DNA of 50,917 nucleotides from Bacteroidota bacterium (GTDB lineage: Bacteria; Bacteroidota; Bacteroidia; Bacteroidales; Prolixibacteraceae). The notes under the pieces are model-generated. The model ran no database searches. It saw only the letters and a list, made by a program, of their open reading frames with translations, and was not told the DNA's origin. The stretch's first letter is position 1. Each line of letters begins with the position of its first letter. The translations under genes and the position numbers were made by a program. This document shows, in pieces, positions 35,422-43,006 of this stretch. The stretch is taken from positions 1-50,917 of the forward strand of contig JAHEYU010000043.1 in NCBI GenBank assembly GCA_023251435.1. The letters are read 5' to 3'.

Positions 35422-36654
35422 TTAATGATTATCGTCTTTTGCCCAGGATGGTGATTCCCTCAATACAGGCATTCTATTGATTACCCACCTGAAAATCCAG
35501 ATTTCAGTAAAAATAACTGCCAATGTAACTACTATTTCCATCCATGAAGGAATATAGGGAATAGCGGCATCCCATCTGAATCCAATGATTGAAACATTCA
35601 GCCTGTTCAGTACAACACCTATCATTGTTAAGATAGCTGCCAGTTTTATTGTAAAAATGTTGGCCGTGCGATAGCTGTAGAAGAACAACGCCATAGGTAT
35701 TAGCACAAACCCAATCATTTCAACTAAAAACCAGTATCCCATGGGAGTGTTTATCAAGGTCCAGTTTTGTTCGTGAAGAAATACCAGCAATTGCAGGAAA
35801 AAATAAGCAAACATTGTAACGGCGCAAATTTTTGATAATCCGTGGATGATCCCGTTATGGGCTTTTTTGTTTTTTTCGCTGATTTGATCGAAAAATACCT
35901 TGTGACTGATTGAGCCCTCAAAAATTACCATTGAAAGTCCGGCAAAGATGCTGGATACTAAAAACAGTATCGGAATAAATTCGGAGTACCATAAAGGATG
36001 TATTTTTTCTTTTGCCATCAGGAAAAGCGCGCCCAGGCCTGATTGGTGCAATGTTGACAAGGTGATACCGAATATTACAGCGCCAATGGTCATCCCTGCA
36101 AGTATTTTACGGGCTCTTTTCAATCCGAGCCATTCTGCAATAGCAGGTGAGAATTCGAATAATTCGGCAAGCATATAAAGCAAAAAGTGCCATGCGACCA
36201 GAAACATCACCGAACTCGTGCCATAGTTGTTTCCAATAATTGGGTTTACTACATTCCAGGGACGCCCCAGGTCAATCAGTAATGCACCAGTGTAAAAGGC
36301 ATAAGCCAGAAAACCATTCAGTACAGTAACCCTGACGATGGAATGATATTGTTTCATATTCAGGATATAAACCATAAATGTTACCACATAAGCACCTCCG
36401 GCAAAGGCCACGCCGGTAACCACATCGAACCCTATCCACAATCCCCAGGGAACTTCCTGTGTGAGATTGGTAACAGCACCAATACCTTTCCAGAACCTTA
36501 ACACGATTAGCCCAAATCCCAAAAGTATGATGGGGATGGATATAATATTGAATGGTGTGAGCCATTTTCCTCTGGGTTTTAATTCATTGAATAAAAATTG
36601 CCAGCTGAATGTAGGGATGTGTTCCTTAGCAGTTATAATTCTCGTTTTATTCAT
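35422..36654 (-). CDS. NrfD/HybB-like quinone-interacting membrane subunit
   Basis: This 410-residue integral membrane protein has about ten helices of the NrfD/PsrC/HybB family: WGLWIGFDVVTGVAFAGGAYVVTF, LIDLGRPWNVVNPI, SVMFLVAWHFLLYMLAELFEF, LSTLHQSGLGALFLM and the C-terminal NRLNVSIIGF. The family exchanges electrons between menaquinone and a peripheral ferredoxin subunit, sometimes moving protons. The start is placed at MNKTRIITAKEH, which overlaps the ferredoxin gene by 8 nt (ATGAATAA). An upstream in-frame ATG would add 29 residues and a longer overlap. The tight coupling to the ferredoxin gene supports a two-subunit module. Confidence 0.93.
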   Translation of the reverse strand: MNKTRIITAKEHIPTFSWQFLFNELKPRGKWLTPFNIISIPIILLGFGLIVLRFWKGIGAVTNLTQEVPWGLWIGFDVVTGVAFAGGAYVVTFMVYILNMKQYHSIVRVTVLNGFLAYAFYTGALLIDLGRPWNVVNPIIGNNYGTSSVMFLVAWHFLLYMLAELFEFSPAIAEWLGLKRARKILAGMTIGAVIFGITLSTLHQSGLGALFLMAKEKIHPLWYSEFIPILFLVSSIFAGLSMVIFEGSISHKVFFDQISEKNKKAHNGIIHGLSKICAVTMFAYFFLQLLVFLHEQNWTLINTPMGYWFLVEMIGFVLIPMALFFYSYRTANIFTIKLAAILTMIGVVLNRLNVSIIGFRWDAAIPYIPSWMEIVVTLAVIFTEIWIFRWVINRMPVLRESPSWAKDDNH

Positions 36655-37510
36655 TTTCTTCTTCTTTTGATTGGTTTTTTTTGGTGGCTGAATAGATTCC
36701 GAGTAAAAGTGCAGGTAAAAGTACATCGACGGAAGCAACACTGTAAAGAAATCCCTTTGTCAGTGCCGGATAGGATGAATTTTGAAGTTTCGTGTTGAAG
36801 CCTATTTCATTAAAAGGGGCAGGCGAGAGATACAAAAAAGCGGTTCCTCCAGCAACTGTTTCGCCGAAGACCTGATCTACATATCCCTCCGGATTTTCAG
36901 CAATTCTTTTCCTTGCTTCGGTCAGTAATTCGCGCCGCGTTCCAAAAATTAATGCTTCGGCCGGGCAGGCTTCTGCACAAGTGGGAATCTGTCCTTTCAT
37001 AATGCGGTCATAACACATGTCGCATTTTTCAATCTTCGGATTAGCGCTGAAATATTCAAATTTTGGTACATCAAACGGGCACGAAACCATGCAATATCTG
37101 CAACCCATGCATTTATTGCCTCTCCAGATAACCGGCCCTTCTTTTGTTTTGTACATGGCTTGCGTAAGGCAGGCTGCTGCGCAGGCAGGTTCGTTGCAAT
37201 GCATGCACTGGTTTCTTACCAAAACTTCGCCCTTCGAGGTGGTGTGATAATTGATTGCACATCGTTTCACTTCGCTCGTTTTGCGCAATACATCAACTTT
37301 TAATTCATCGGTTGGCTCTGGTTGATTATGTGCTTTTGCGCAAGCTATTTCACATTCCAGGCAACCTGCGCAGCGAGTCGCATCGAAAAGCATTCCCCTA
37401 AATTCTGTTTTGCTGCTTTCAGTCGAAGTAGCTCCAGCGCTTTTACCTACGGCGAGGGTAACCCCTGCAATTCCGATAGTTTTAAAAAAGTTTCGTCGAT
37501 CGATACTCAT
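36647..37510 (-). CDS. Tat-exported four-cluster ferredoxin, HybA-like
   Basis: This 287-residue protein begins with a twin-arginine signal (DRRNFFKTIGIAGVTLAVG). It contains sixteen cysteines in four groups suited to four 4Fe-4S clusters: CAGCLECEIAC, CMHCNEPACAAAC, CMGCRYCMVSC, and CDMC with CAEAC. A C-terminal membrane helix (about 255-275, VASVDVLLPALLLGIYSA) is typical of HybA. It should pass electrons on the periplasmic side between the NrfD-like protein and an unknown partner. It lies 45 nt after the H-like/PstS-like fusion gene and overlaps the nrfD-like gene by 8 nt. No molybdoenzyme, hydrogenase or multihaem cytochrome gene is linked. Confidence 0.94.
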   Translation of the reverse strand: MSIDRRNFFKTIGIAGVTLAVGKSAGATSTESSKTEFRGMLFDATRCAGCLECEIACAKAHNQPEPTDELKVDVLRKTSEVKRCAINYHTTSKGEVLVRNQCMHCNEPACAAACLTQAMYKTKEGPVIWRGNKCMGCRYCMVSCPFDVPKFEYFSANPKIEKCDMCYDRIMKGQIPTCAEACPAEALIFGTRRELLTEARKRIAENPEGYVDQVFGETVAGGTAFLYLSPAPFNEIGFNTKLQNSSYPALTKGFLYSVASVDVLLPALLLGIYSATKKNQSKEEENE

Positions 37511-37555
37511 AATAAAAGGTATTTTTAGGTTAGATATTTAGATTCACAGAATCAG

Positions 37556-39271
37556 TTATTTTGAAGTGTCAATGAATTTTGTCTGAAAATCTTCCCAAAC
37601 TTCAGGACCAAAATCTGCCAGAATATTGTCGGTAAGTTCGCCGCCATCCTGAAGTACGATATGAGCGTAAACCGCTTGACTTGATCTCATTGAAGTTGCG
37701 AAAAAATCTTTAAGCCGGGTAAATTCATCTTGCAGCCACTCCTTATAGTTTTCGCCCATAAAGAGGAACTGAATTTCTCGTAACCAATTTTTAGGCTCAA
37801 CCGTGTACACCCAACCATCTGCAAACGGAGAAGAATTTATAATTGATGAATCTGAATTTAGCTGATGGTTTTGTTCCCTGATGGTACCCGAAATCGGAGA
37901 ATAAATATTCAATTGTTTCCCGTCTTTAATAATTGTCAGTATTTTTTCTCCTTTTCTTACCATTTCACCGGGATCTTTCATTTTAATACGTGAAATCGTT
38001 CCTGTAATGTGTTGAAGAAAATCATCAATGCCGATCTTAACCATTCCGTCTTTTTCCATAAAAGCCCAGGTATGTGTTTTATCGAAATAAAGTCCTTTTG
38101 GCGCAATGATAGAATTTTCGTCAAATGCCGGGGTAAAACTGATATCCTCGCCAAGTAACGACGACCTGTTTTTCCTGATATAACCAATTGCTGCTGCAAA
38201 TACCAGGGCGATAACACCCAAAACGATCAGAATATATGCCCATGTCCTCGATTCAGTTGGCTTTTCAATAACTTTTGTTAATTCGGTGCTTGCAAATGTT
38301 TCAAGGTTCGAACTTATTTCACTGCTTGCAAGAATACTGTACCCATTTTTGTTTAGAAATTTTTGCCCGTCGGCCATTACCCATGTTAAAAAGGCAATTG
38401 TGTTGTTATCTGTTGGTTTTGAAGGTGCAACAGCATAAATTCCTCCGCATAGCTCACGCGGATATTTTCCTATCCAGACTGCACGGGTAAAAGTATTCAG
38501 ATTGGTATAGATATTTTCGAAGTTGTCAATCCTTCCATTCCTGTTTTTATCAATTGGCAACAGCTTAATATTTGCAATTATTTCGTTGGTTGCAGCATCG
38601 CGAACATCGGTAAGCTTGCAAAAACCAATGGCATAAATATCCTTTTGTATGGCCGAAATAAGGTCGGCAGGATTTGCCACAGAAGTTCCATTTATTGCAG
38701 TTATATCTGATTTACTGAAATTAACGAGGTTCGATTTTATTGACTCATTGTTAATGATATAGTAGTTTATTGATGTATTATTGCCGACATCAATCAAACT
38801 GCTCCAGCTTGTTTTGCCCGAATTGGCAAGAAGCTGAGCAAAATCTTCTATGGTCAATCCCTGCCGGTTGATTTCATTTAGCATCGGATTTTTTGCATTT
38901 ATGACAGGAACAATTGCATCGCGGCCAATTACCATTTTCCAGGCTGTTTCATCATTAACAGTTCCCGAATTTGATTCTGAAGTGAAAATGATATTATTGA
39001 CTTCAGTGAATTGATTATCAGCAATATTGCCAATACTTATTTTAACTGAAGGGTTTAATCTTTCATATTCAGTTGCCAAATTAGTTGCAAGGCTGTTTAA
39101 TTTTTGCGAACTCATAATTTTTAAGGTTGTTTCAGAGGAAGAATTCGGTTGATTTCCTGCTTGGTTGTCAATGTTTGTATTGCAAAATCCGGTGATGCAA
39201 TAAAACAATAGTAGCAACCCAATAATTAAGGCTGATAGATTTTTCATGATATTGAATTTAAAGTTGTTCAT
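37556..39271 (-). CDS. PstS-like domain fused through a membrane helix to an H-protein-like domain
   Basis: This is a 571-residue fusion. An export signal (hydrophobic 12-30; Met9 at 39247 is an equally good start) is followed by a periplasmic-binding-protein-like domain (about 48-330; LKIMSSQKLNSLATNLATEYERLNP, AFLTWVMADGQKFLNKNGYSIL). It contains a textbook EF-hand loop, DKNRNGRIDNFE at 241-252. A membrane helix (about 344-365) leads to an H-protein-like domain (about 392-495; FDKTHTWAFMEKDGM, SPISGTIREQN, SPFADGWVYTV). The lipoyl position is Gly451, with Lys452 next to it. The tail (535-566, HIVLQDGGEL, PEVWEDFQ) matches the small H-like protein. It is the first gene of the ferredoxin/NrfD unit, behind a sigma-54-like promoter. 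Function is unknown. Confidence 0.85.
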   Translation of the reverse strand: MNNFKFNIMKNLSALIIGLLLLFYCITGFCNTNIDNQAGNQPNSSSETTLKIMSSQKLNSLATNLATEYERLNPSVKISIGNIADNQFTEVNNIIFTSESNSGTVNDETAWKMVIGRDAIVPVINAKNPMLNEINRQGLTIEDFAQLLANSGKTSWSSLIDVGNNTSINYYIINNESIKSNLVNFSKSDITAINGTSVANPADLISAIQKDIYAIGFCKLTDVRDAATNEIIANIKLLPIDKNRNGRIDNFENIYTNLNTFTRAVWIGKYPRELCGGIYAVAPSKPTDNNTIAFLTWVMADGQKFLNKNGYSILASSEISSNLETFASTELTKVIEKPTESRTWAYILIVLGVIALVFAAAIGYIRKNRSSLLGEDISFTPAFDENSIIAPKGLYFDKTHTWAFMEKDGMVKIGIDDFLQHITGTISRIKMKDPGEMVRKGEKILTIIKDGKQLNIYSPISGTIREQNHQLNSDSSIINSSPFADGWVYTVEPKNWLREIQFLFMGENYKEWLQDEFTRLKDFFATSMRSSQAVYAHIVLQDGGELTDNILADFGPEVWEDFQTKFIDTSK

Positions 39272-39328
39272 GTATTAAATTTCTTAAAGGTTCTTTTTTG
39301 AGAAATATCTGCAATGCCAAAACCTATA

Positions 39329-39344
39329 TTCAATTACAATGCCA
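39329..39344 (-). promoter_or_regulatory. Candidate sigma-54 (-24/-12) promoter
   Basis: On the minus strand this reads TGGCATTGTAATTGAA. Against TGGCAC-N5-TTGCW it keeps TGGCA at -24 and TTG at -12 with exact spacing, and lacks only the C of the -12 GC. Transcription would start near 39318, about 47-70 nt before the possible start codons of the PstS/H-like fusion gene. Two sigma-54 activators are encoded in the window, one of them in the adjacent unit. Confidence 0.55.
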
Positions 39345-39475
39345 AACGATTTTTTTTGAATACAAGTAATTGATAATAAGTGTTATACGTGATTTTATGC
39401 TGAAATTATTATACAGGTAAGTGTTGAATAAATAAACAGTAATTTGTGTTATATTTTGGATATACCAATAAATCA

Positions 39476-39493
39476 ACAACTTAGAATAGTTGT
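39476..39493 (-). promoter_or_regulatory. Palindrome, possible upstream activator site
   Basis: ACAACT and AGTTGT form 6-bp inverted arms around a 6-bp spacer, about 130-165 nt upstream of the -24 element. Position and shape fit an NtrC-type activator dimer site, but only one copy is seen and chance occurrence in AT-rich DNA is possible. Confidence 0.35.
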
Positions 39494-39573
39494 ATATTTA
39501 TTAATCACTGTTGAATAATGCAATATTAGCTATGTTTATTGCCAGATATTCAGCGTGTTATGATTTGGGTAAT

Positions 39574-40218
39574 TTATTTCAGAATGCTGTTTATTAATAC
39601 AGAATGAGCCGATGGGCCCTCGTTGAAAAGAAGATCAAGAATGCTTAAATCTGGGGTAAATCCGAATTTTTCGGAGAAAACCTGAGTGTAAGGCTGAGCT
39701 ACAAACTGTGGATCATCAGCGTTACGATGCGCTTTAGGACTGATTGTTTCCCTGAAATTAATACAACCTTCCGGAGTTTTTTGAAACTCATCAGTAAGCT
39801 TTATTTCCACCGGAATCTCCAGGATTTCGAGCAGGGTTTCTGTTATTTTCAGATTATAGTCAAAAAGAAAAGTCGCTTTTTTGTAAAAAAAAGGTTTTAT
39901 GTCGTCGGCGTAATATTCGAAAAAAGGCGAGGAGTTATACCCAGAGAAGATGGTGCGCCATTGGTTTCGTTGCCATTCTTCGTCATACGAAATACGAAGA
40001 TCTTTAATTTTTATTTTCTGTTCCCTGCCTTTTTCAACCGGGACAATCAGTGAAACCGGACCATTTGCCCCCAAAATGACGGTTCTGTTCCTGTAAGTTT
40101 GTTTGATAAAATGCTCATGCTGCTCAATGTAAATATCCGAAAAAGCAGCAAGTTTGCTGAAATACTTTATTGGGGCGAAATAGGCGGTGCTAAGCAGAAT
40201 TGGGGTATCCGTAGTCAT
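39574..40218 (-). CDS. WbqC family protein
   Basis: This 214-residue protein matches the WbqC family: STAYFAPIKYFSKLAAFSDIYIEQHEHFIKQTYRNRT, GPVSLIVPVEKGREQKIKIKDLRIS, WQRNQWRTIFSGYNSSPFFEYYAD and a C-terminal LSILDLLFNEGP. Members occur in polysaccharide gene clusters and elsewhere, and are proposed to be linked to surface sugar synthesis; the reaction is not established. No signal peptide is present. It overlaps the lapA-like gene by 4 nt (ATGA), so translation is coupled. In many Bacteroidota wbqC follows lepB and dapB, as here. Confidence 0.9.
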   Translation of the reverse strand: MTTDTPILLSTAYFAPIKYFSKLAAFSDIYIEQHEHFIKQTYRNRTVILGANGPVSLIVPVEKGREQKIKIKDLRISYDEEWQRNQWRTIFSGYNSSPFFEYYADDIKPFFYKKATFLFDYNLKITETLLEILEIPVEIKLTDEFQKTPEGCINFRETISPKAHRNADDPQFVAQPYTQVFSEKFGFTPDLSILDLLFNEGPSAHSVLINSILK

Positions 40219-40550
40219 TCTTTTTCGTTGAAAAAACCTCCCTGATAGTCGCTTCCCATGCTAATTCCTTCCGAAGTTATTTCTTCGTCAAGGTCGGCAT
40301 CAATCCTTTTGGGGTTTTCGAGTTCGCGTATTACATTTTTCAATTCTCTTTTTAGCCTCATAATTTTAGGAAGCTGCATCATTAAAGCCAGCAAAAAGCC
40401 AAAAATTAATCCAGCAATTAAAACCAGTACCACCGGAACTTCAGTCATTTTCCAGTGGAAAAATTTGATATCGATCAAAAGTTGGTTCTGAACAGTGAAA
40501 ATGATCAGCAGTACCGAAAGAATAAAAAAAGCAACTACTTTTCCTGACAT
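40215..40550 (-). CDS. LapA domain (DUF1049) membrane protein
   Basis: This 111-residue protein has two membrane helices (about 4-21 and 38-58) separated by a short periplasmic loop (VQNQLLIDIKFFHWKMTEVP). The order FTVQNQ, then VPVVLVLIAGLIFGFLLALMMQLP, then a basic coiled coil (RLKRELKNVIRELENPKR) is the LapA/DUF1049 pattern. Family members in E. coli help coordinate lipopolysaccharide assembly; the role in Bacteroidota is not known. The acidic C-terminus is variable. It is first in a two-gene unit with wbqC and has a well-formed promoter. Confidence 0.88.
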   Translation of the reverse strand: MSGKVVAFFILSVLLIIFTVQNQLLIDIKFFHWKMTEVPVVLVLIAGLIFGFLLALMMQLPKIMRLKRELKNVIRELENPKRIDADLDEEITSEGISMGSDYQGGFFNEKE

Positions 40551-40569
40551 GACCGAGAGTTTAATGGGT

Positions 40570-40601
40570 CAAAAGTAACCAAAAGCCTGTAGAAGAGCAA
40601 A
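40570..40601 (-). promoter_or_regulatory. Bacteroidota sigma-A-type promoter for lapA-wbqC
   Basis: On the minus strand TTTG (40598-40601), a 20-nt spacer and TACTTTTG (40570-40577) form a full -33/-7 pair. Transcription would start near 40563, about 13 nt before the ATG at 40550. Confidence 0.72.
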
Positions 40602-40643
40602 TGGATATCTTGATGGATGAATCGGGGGTATTTCATAAAATAC

Positions 40644-40674
40644 GAAGAGGATAACTTTTGGGGTCATCCTCTTC
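40644..40674 (-). terminator. Terminator downstream of lepB
   Basis: GAAGAGGATAAC and GTCATCCTCTTC form a 12-nt stem with one mismatch and a 7-nt loop. It lies 21 nt past the lepB stop; the following T tract is weak (TATTTTAT). Confidence 0.65.
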
Positions 40675-40694
40675 TTATTATTGAGTTTTATTCA

Positions 40695-42035
40695 TTAATG
40701 AACAAACGAAAACAATCGGCTCCAGCGAATTTTGTTGTAGAACGGCTGATCTTTGTCCATCGATAACCAGATAAATACTGCTTTCCCAACGATGTGATCT
40801 TCAGGAACAAAACCCCAGTAGCGAGAGTCAGCCGAGTTGTGACGGTTATCTCCCATCAACCAGTAATAGTCCATTTTGAATGTATAGCTTTCGGCAACCG
40901 CACCATTGATGTAAATAGTGCTGTCTTTCACATTCAGGTCGTTGGCTTCGTATAAATCAATGATTCGCTCATATAAGGGAAGGTTGTCCATGTTCAGCTT
41001 CACTGTTTGTCCTTTTTTCGGAATTTCAAGCGGTCCAAAATTGTCAACATTCCACTGATATTTGCTGCTGAAGGGGAAAATGTTTCTATCCCAATTAGCA
41101 GCAGCAACCAAAGTTCGCTGAATAGATGTGACGTTTTTCATTGCCTTCATTTTATCCTCGTTTTCCTTGGTTAAAGGGAAGAAATACTGCGAATTAGAAA
41201 CCATGTGACGGTCGTCTTCAGCTATTTTCATTTGCTCAAGCGTACGTTTGTTGATGCCGGTTCCATCAGTAGTAACAATATTGTCGTACTGCATTCCGGC
41301 GAAATGTTGCTGCTCTTTTCCGTTTACGAAAAGCTGGCCGTTCTTGTATTCCAAAACATCTCCCGGAATACCCACACAGCGTTTAATGTAGTTTTCGCGT
41401 TTGTCAACCGGACGTGCAATTATATCGCCGAAGGTTTCTTTTTCCTGCCATACGCGTTCGCGTCCGTAACTGCGAATCAACTGGTAATAGCTTTGGTTCT
41501 GAACATTTACCGCAACAGTATCACCTTCAGGAAAGTTGAACACCACTACGTCGTTGTTCTTTACATCTCCAAAACCGGCAATACGTTTGTATGGATTTTT
41601 GATCCACTCGACATACGATTTTTTTGTTTTTGAAAGTGGCATTGTGTGATGCACGAATGGAAATGAAAGCGGTGTATTTGGAAGTTTTGGACCGTAGGAG
41701 GTTTTGCTAACAAACAGATAATCACCTATGAGCATCGATTTTTCCATCGAGGAGGTTGGGATCGTGTATGCTTCGATAAAAAACATGCGGATAAAGGTGG
41801 CAGCAATTACTGCAAAAATAATTGCATCAACCCATTCAACTACTCTGGTTTGTTTGCCATCGGGGGCATTTTTCTTTTTCCAGAACGACCAGTGCACCTT
41901 TTTTGTGATGTACATGTCGAAGATTACTGCAAGGCCAATTAACCACCAGAAATTTTGGATCCAGAGTACCCACAACAAATAAATAAGGCCGGTTACTGCA
42001 AATTTGAACCATTTATTTGATAATATTTCTTTCAT
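40695..42035 (-). CDS. lepB: Signal peptidase I
   Basis: Signal peptidase I removes signal peptides from exported proteins at the periplasmic face. This 446-residue version has N-terminal membrane helices (about 13-45 and 69-86). The catalytic Ser96 lies in IPTSSMEKSM, the general-base Lys218 in YIKRCVGIPGD, and the C-terminal box is YYWLMGDNRHNSADSRYWGFVPEDHIVGKA. A long insertion of about 130 residues between the Lys box and the C-terminal box is usual for Bacteroidota LepB. It follows dapB by 14 nt, a conserved arrangement. Confidence 0.96.
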   Translation of the reverse strand: MKEILSNKWFKFAVTGLIYLLWVLWIQNFWWLIGLAVIFDMYITKKVHWSFWKKKNAPDGKQTRVVEWVDAIIFAVIAATFIRMFFIEAYTIPTSSMEKSMLIGDYLFVSKTSYGPKLPNTPLSFPFVHHTMPLSKTKKSYVEWIKNPYKRIAGFGDVKNNDVVVFNFPEGDTVAVNVQNQSYYQLIRSYGRERVWQEKETFGDIIARPVDKRENYIKRCVGIPGDVLEYKNGQLFVNGKEQQHFAGMQYDNIVTTDGTGINKRTLEQMKIAEDDRHMVSNSQYFFPLTKENEDKMKAMKNVTSIQRTLVAAANWDRNIFPFSSKYQWNVDNFGPLEIPKKGQTVKLNMDNLPLYERIIDLYEANDLNVKDSTIYINGAVAESYTFKMDYYWLMGDNRHNSADSRYWGFVPEDHIVGKAVFIWLSMDKDQPFYNKIRWSRLFSFVH

Positions 42036-42049
42036 TTTTATCGTGAATT

Positions 42050-42766
42050 TTAAATGTTTAGTAAATCATTCATGGTTAAGATACCTTTTTTACCGTACGA
42101 AAATTCGGCAGCCAAAACAGCACCGAAGGCAAGCCCTTTGCGGCTTTTAACACAATGGGTAATTTCGATGTAGTCAACTTCCGAATCGTATTTTATGATG
42201 TGGGTTCCGGGAACATCGCCAACACGTTCAGAAAGAATCTCAACTTCATCGTTATTGTCAGTTTCCTGGTTTACCCATTTCGTTTTCGCCGGAATATTTT
42301 CAATGATTCCTTCGGCCAAAGTAATGGCAGTGCCGCTGGGAGCATCCAGTTTTTGTGTGTGATGAATTTCAGTCATGCTAATTTTATATTCATCGCGGTT
42401 GGCCATTAGCGCAGCCAGCTTTTTATTCACCAGGAAGAAAATATTCATTCCTAAACTGAAGTTTGAAGCATAGAAAAACGTTCCGTTCTGCTTTGTGCAA
42501 TTCTCAAAAACTTCCGATTTATGCTCGAGCCATCCTGTTGTTCCTGAAATTACCGGAATTCCGGCTTCGAAACAAAGCTTGTAATTGGATACTGCCAGAG
42601 TTGGAATGGTAAACTCGATGGCCACGTCTGCTTTTTGAAGGTTCCGGATGGTCAGATCTTCCGGATTGCTGATATCAATTTTCAATACTATTTCATGTCC
42701 GCGTTCAAGGGCGATTTTCTCAATCTCTTTGCCCATTTTGCCGTAACCGATTAATGCAATCTTCAT
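42050..42766 (-). CDS. dapB: 4-hydroxy-tetrahydrodipicolinate reductase
   Basis: DapB reduces 4-hydroxy-tetrahydrodipicolinate with NAD(P)H in the diaminopimelate/lysine pathway. The 238-residue protein has the nucleotide-binding start MKIALIGYGKMGKEIEKIA, ISGTTGW, and the family block EIHHTQKLDAPSGTA with the catalytic His pair and Lys. The C-terminal ITHCVKSRKGLAFGAVLAAEF follows. It is slightly shorter than E. coli DapB, as usual in Bacteroidota. It heads the dapB-lepB unit, with a TATCTTTG -7 box 27 nt upstream. Confidence 0.96.
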   Translation of the reverse strand: MKIALIGYGKMGKEIEKIALERGHEIVLKIDISNPEDLTIRNLQKADVAIEFTIPTLAVSNYKLCFEAGIPVISGTTGWLEHKSEVFENCTKQNGTFFYASNFSLGMNIFFLVNKKLAALMANRDEYKISMTEIHHTQKLDAPSGTAITLAEGIIENIPAKTKWVNQETDNNDEVEILSERVGDVPGTHIIKYDSEVDYIEITHCVKSRKGLAFGAVLAAEFSYGKKGILTMNDLLNI

Positions 42767-42792
42767 CCTTTAATGTTCTAAATTTGGGTCAG

Positions 42793-42800
42793 CAAAGATA
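42793..42800 (-). promoter_or_regulatory. -7 element for dapB-lepB
   Basis: On the minus strand this reads TATCTTTG, a full TAnnTTTG match, 27 nt before the dapB ATG. No clean -33 TTTG is seen at the expected distance. Confidence 0.5.
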
Positions 42801-42925
42801 TAAATTCAACCCTAATTAATAGGTACATCCTGAAGTAATCTCGTTAAACAGCCAACTACTCTGCGTTTACGTGTAAAAGTAATTCGGAAAGTTGTTTAGT
42901 TTATAACTTCAATCTAATAGAATCT

Positions 42926-42933
42926 TAACTTTG
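42926..42933 (+). promoter_or_regulatory. -7 element for the HAD phosphatase gene
   Basis: TAACTTTG is a full match to TAnnTTTG. It leaves a leader of about 65-70 nt before the ATG at 43007 and lies in the divergent region facing the dapB promoter. Confidence 0.45.
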
Positions 42934-43006
42934 ACGAACGTTTTTAACTTATAATTTGATAACCGAATTATCCTATTTGTACAATGTATTGTAATATTGC
43001 AACAGC

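Larger units (their letters stand above)
39272..39573. other. 302-nt AT-rich control region upstream of the H-like/ferredoxin/NrfD genes
   Basis: It holds the sigma-54-like promoter at 39329-39344, a palindrome at 39476-39493, and a 10-bp direct repeat CAATGCCAAA (39312-39321 and 39337-39346). No gene or structural RNA was recognised. The wbqC stop lies at its far end on the same strand. Confidence 0.55.

Noticed and set aside
36655-36741. Longer start of the NrfD-like gene
   Set aside because: The 29 extra residues are Lys-rich, overlap the ferredoxin gene and are not family-like; the ATG at 36654 gives a compact 8-nt overlap.
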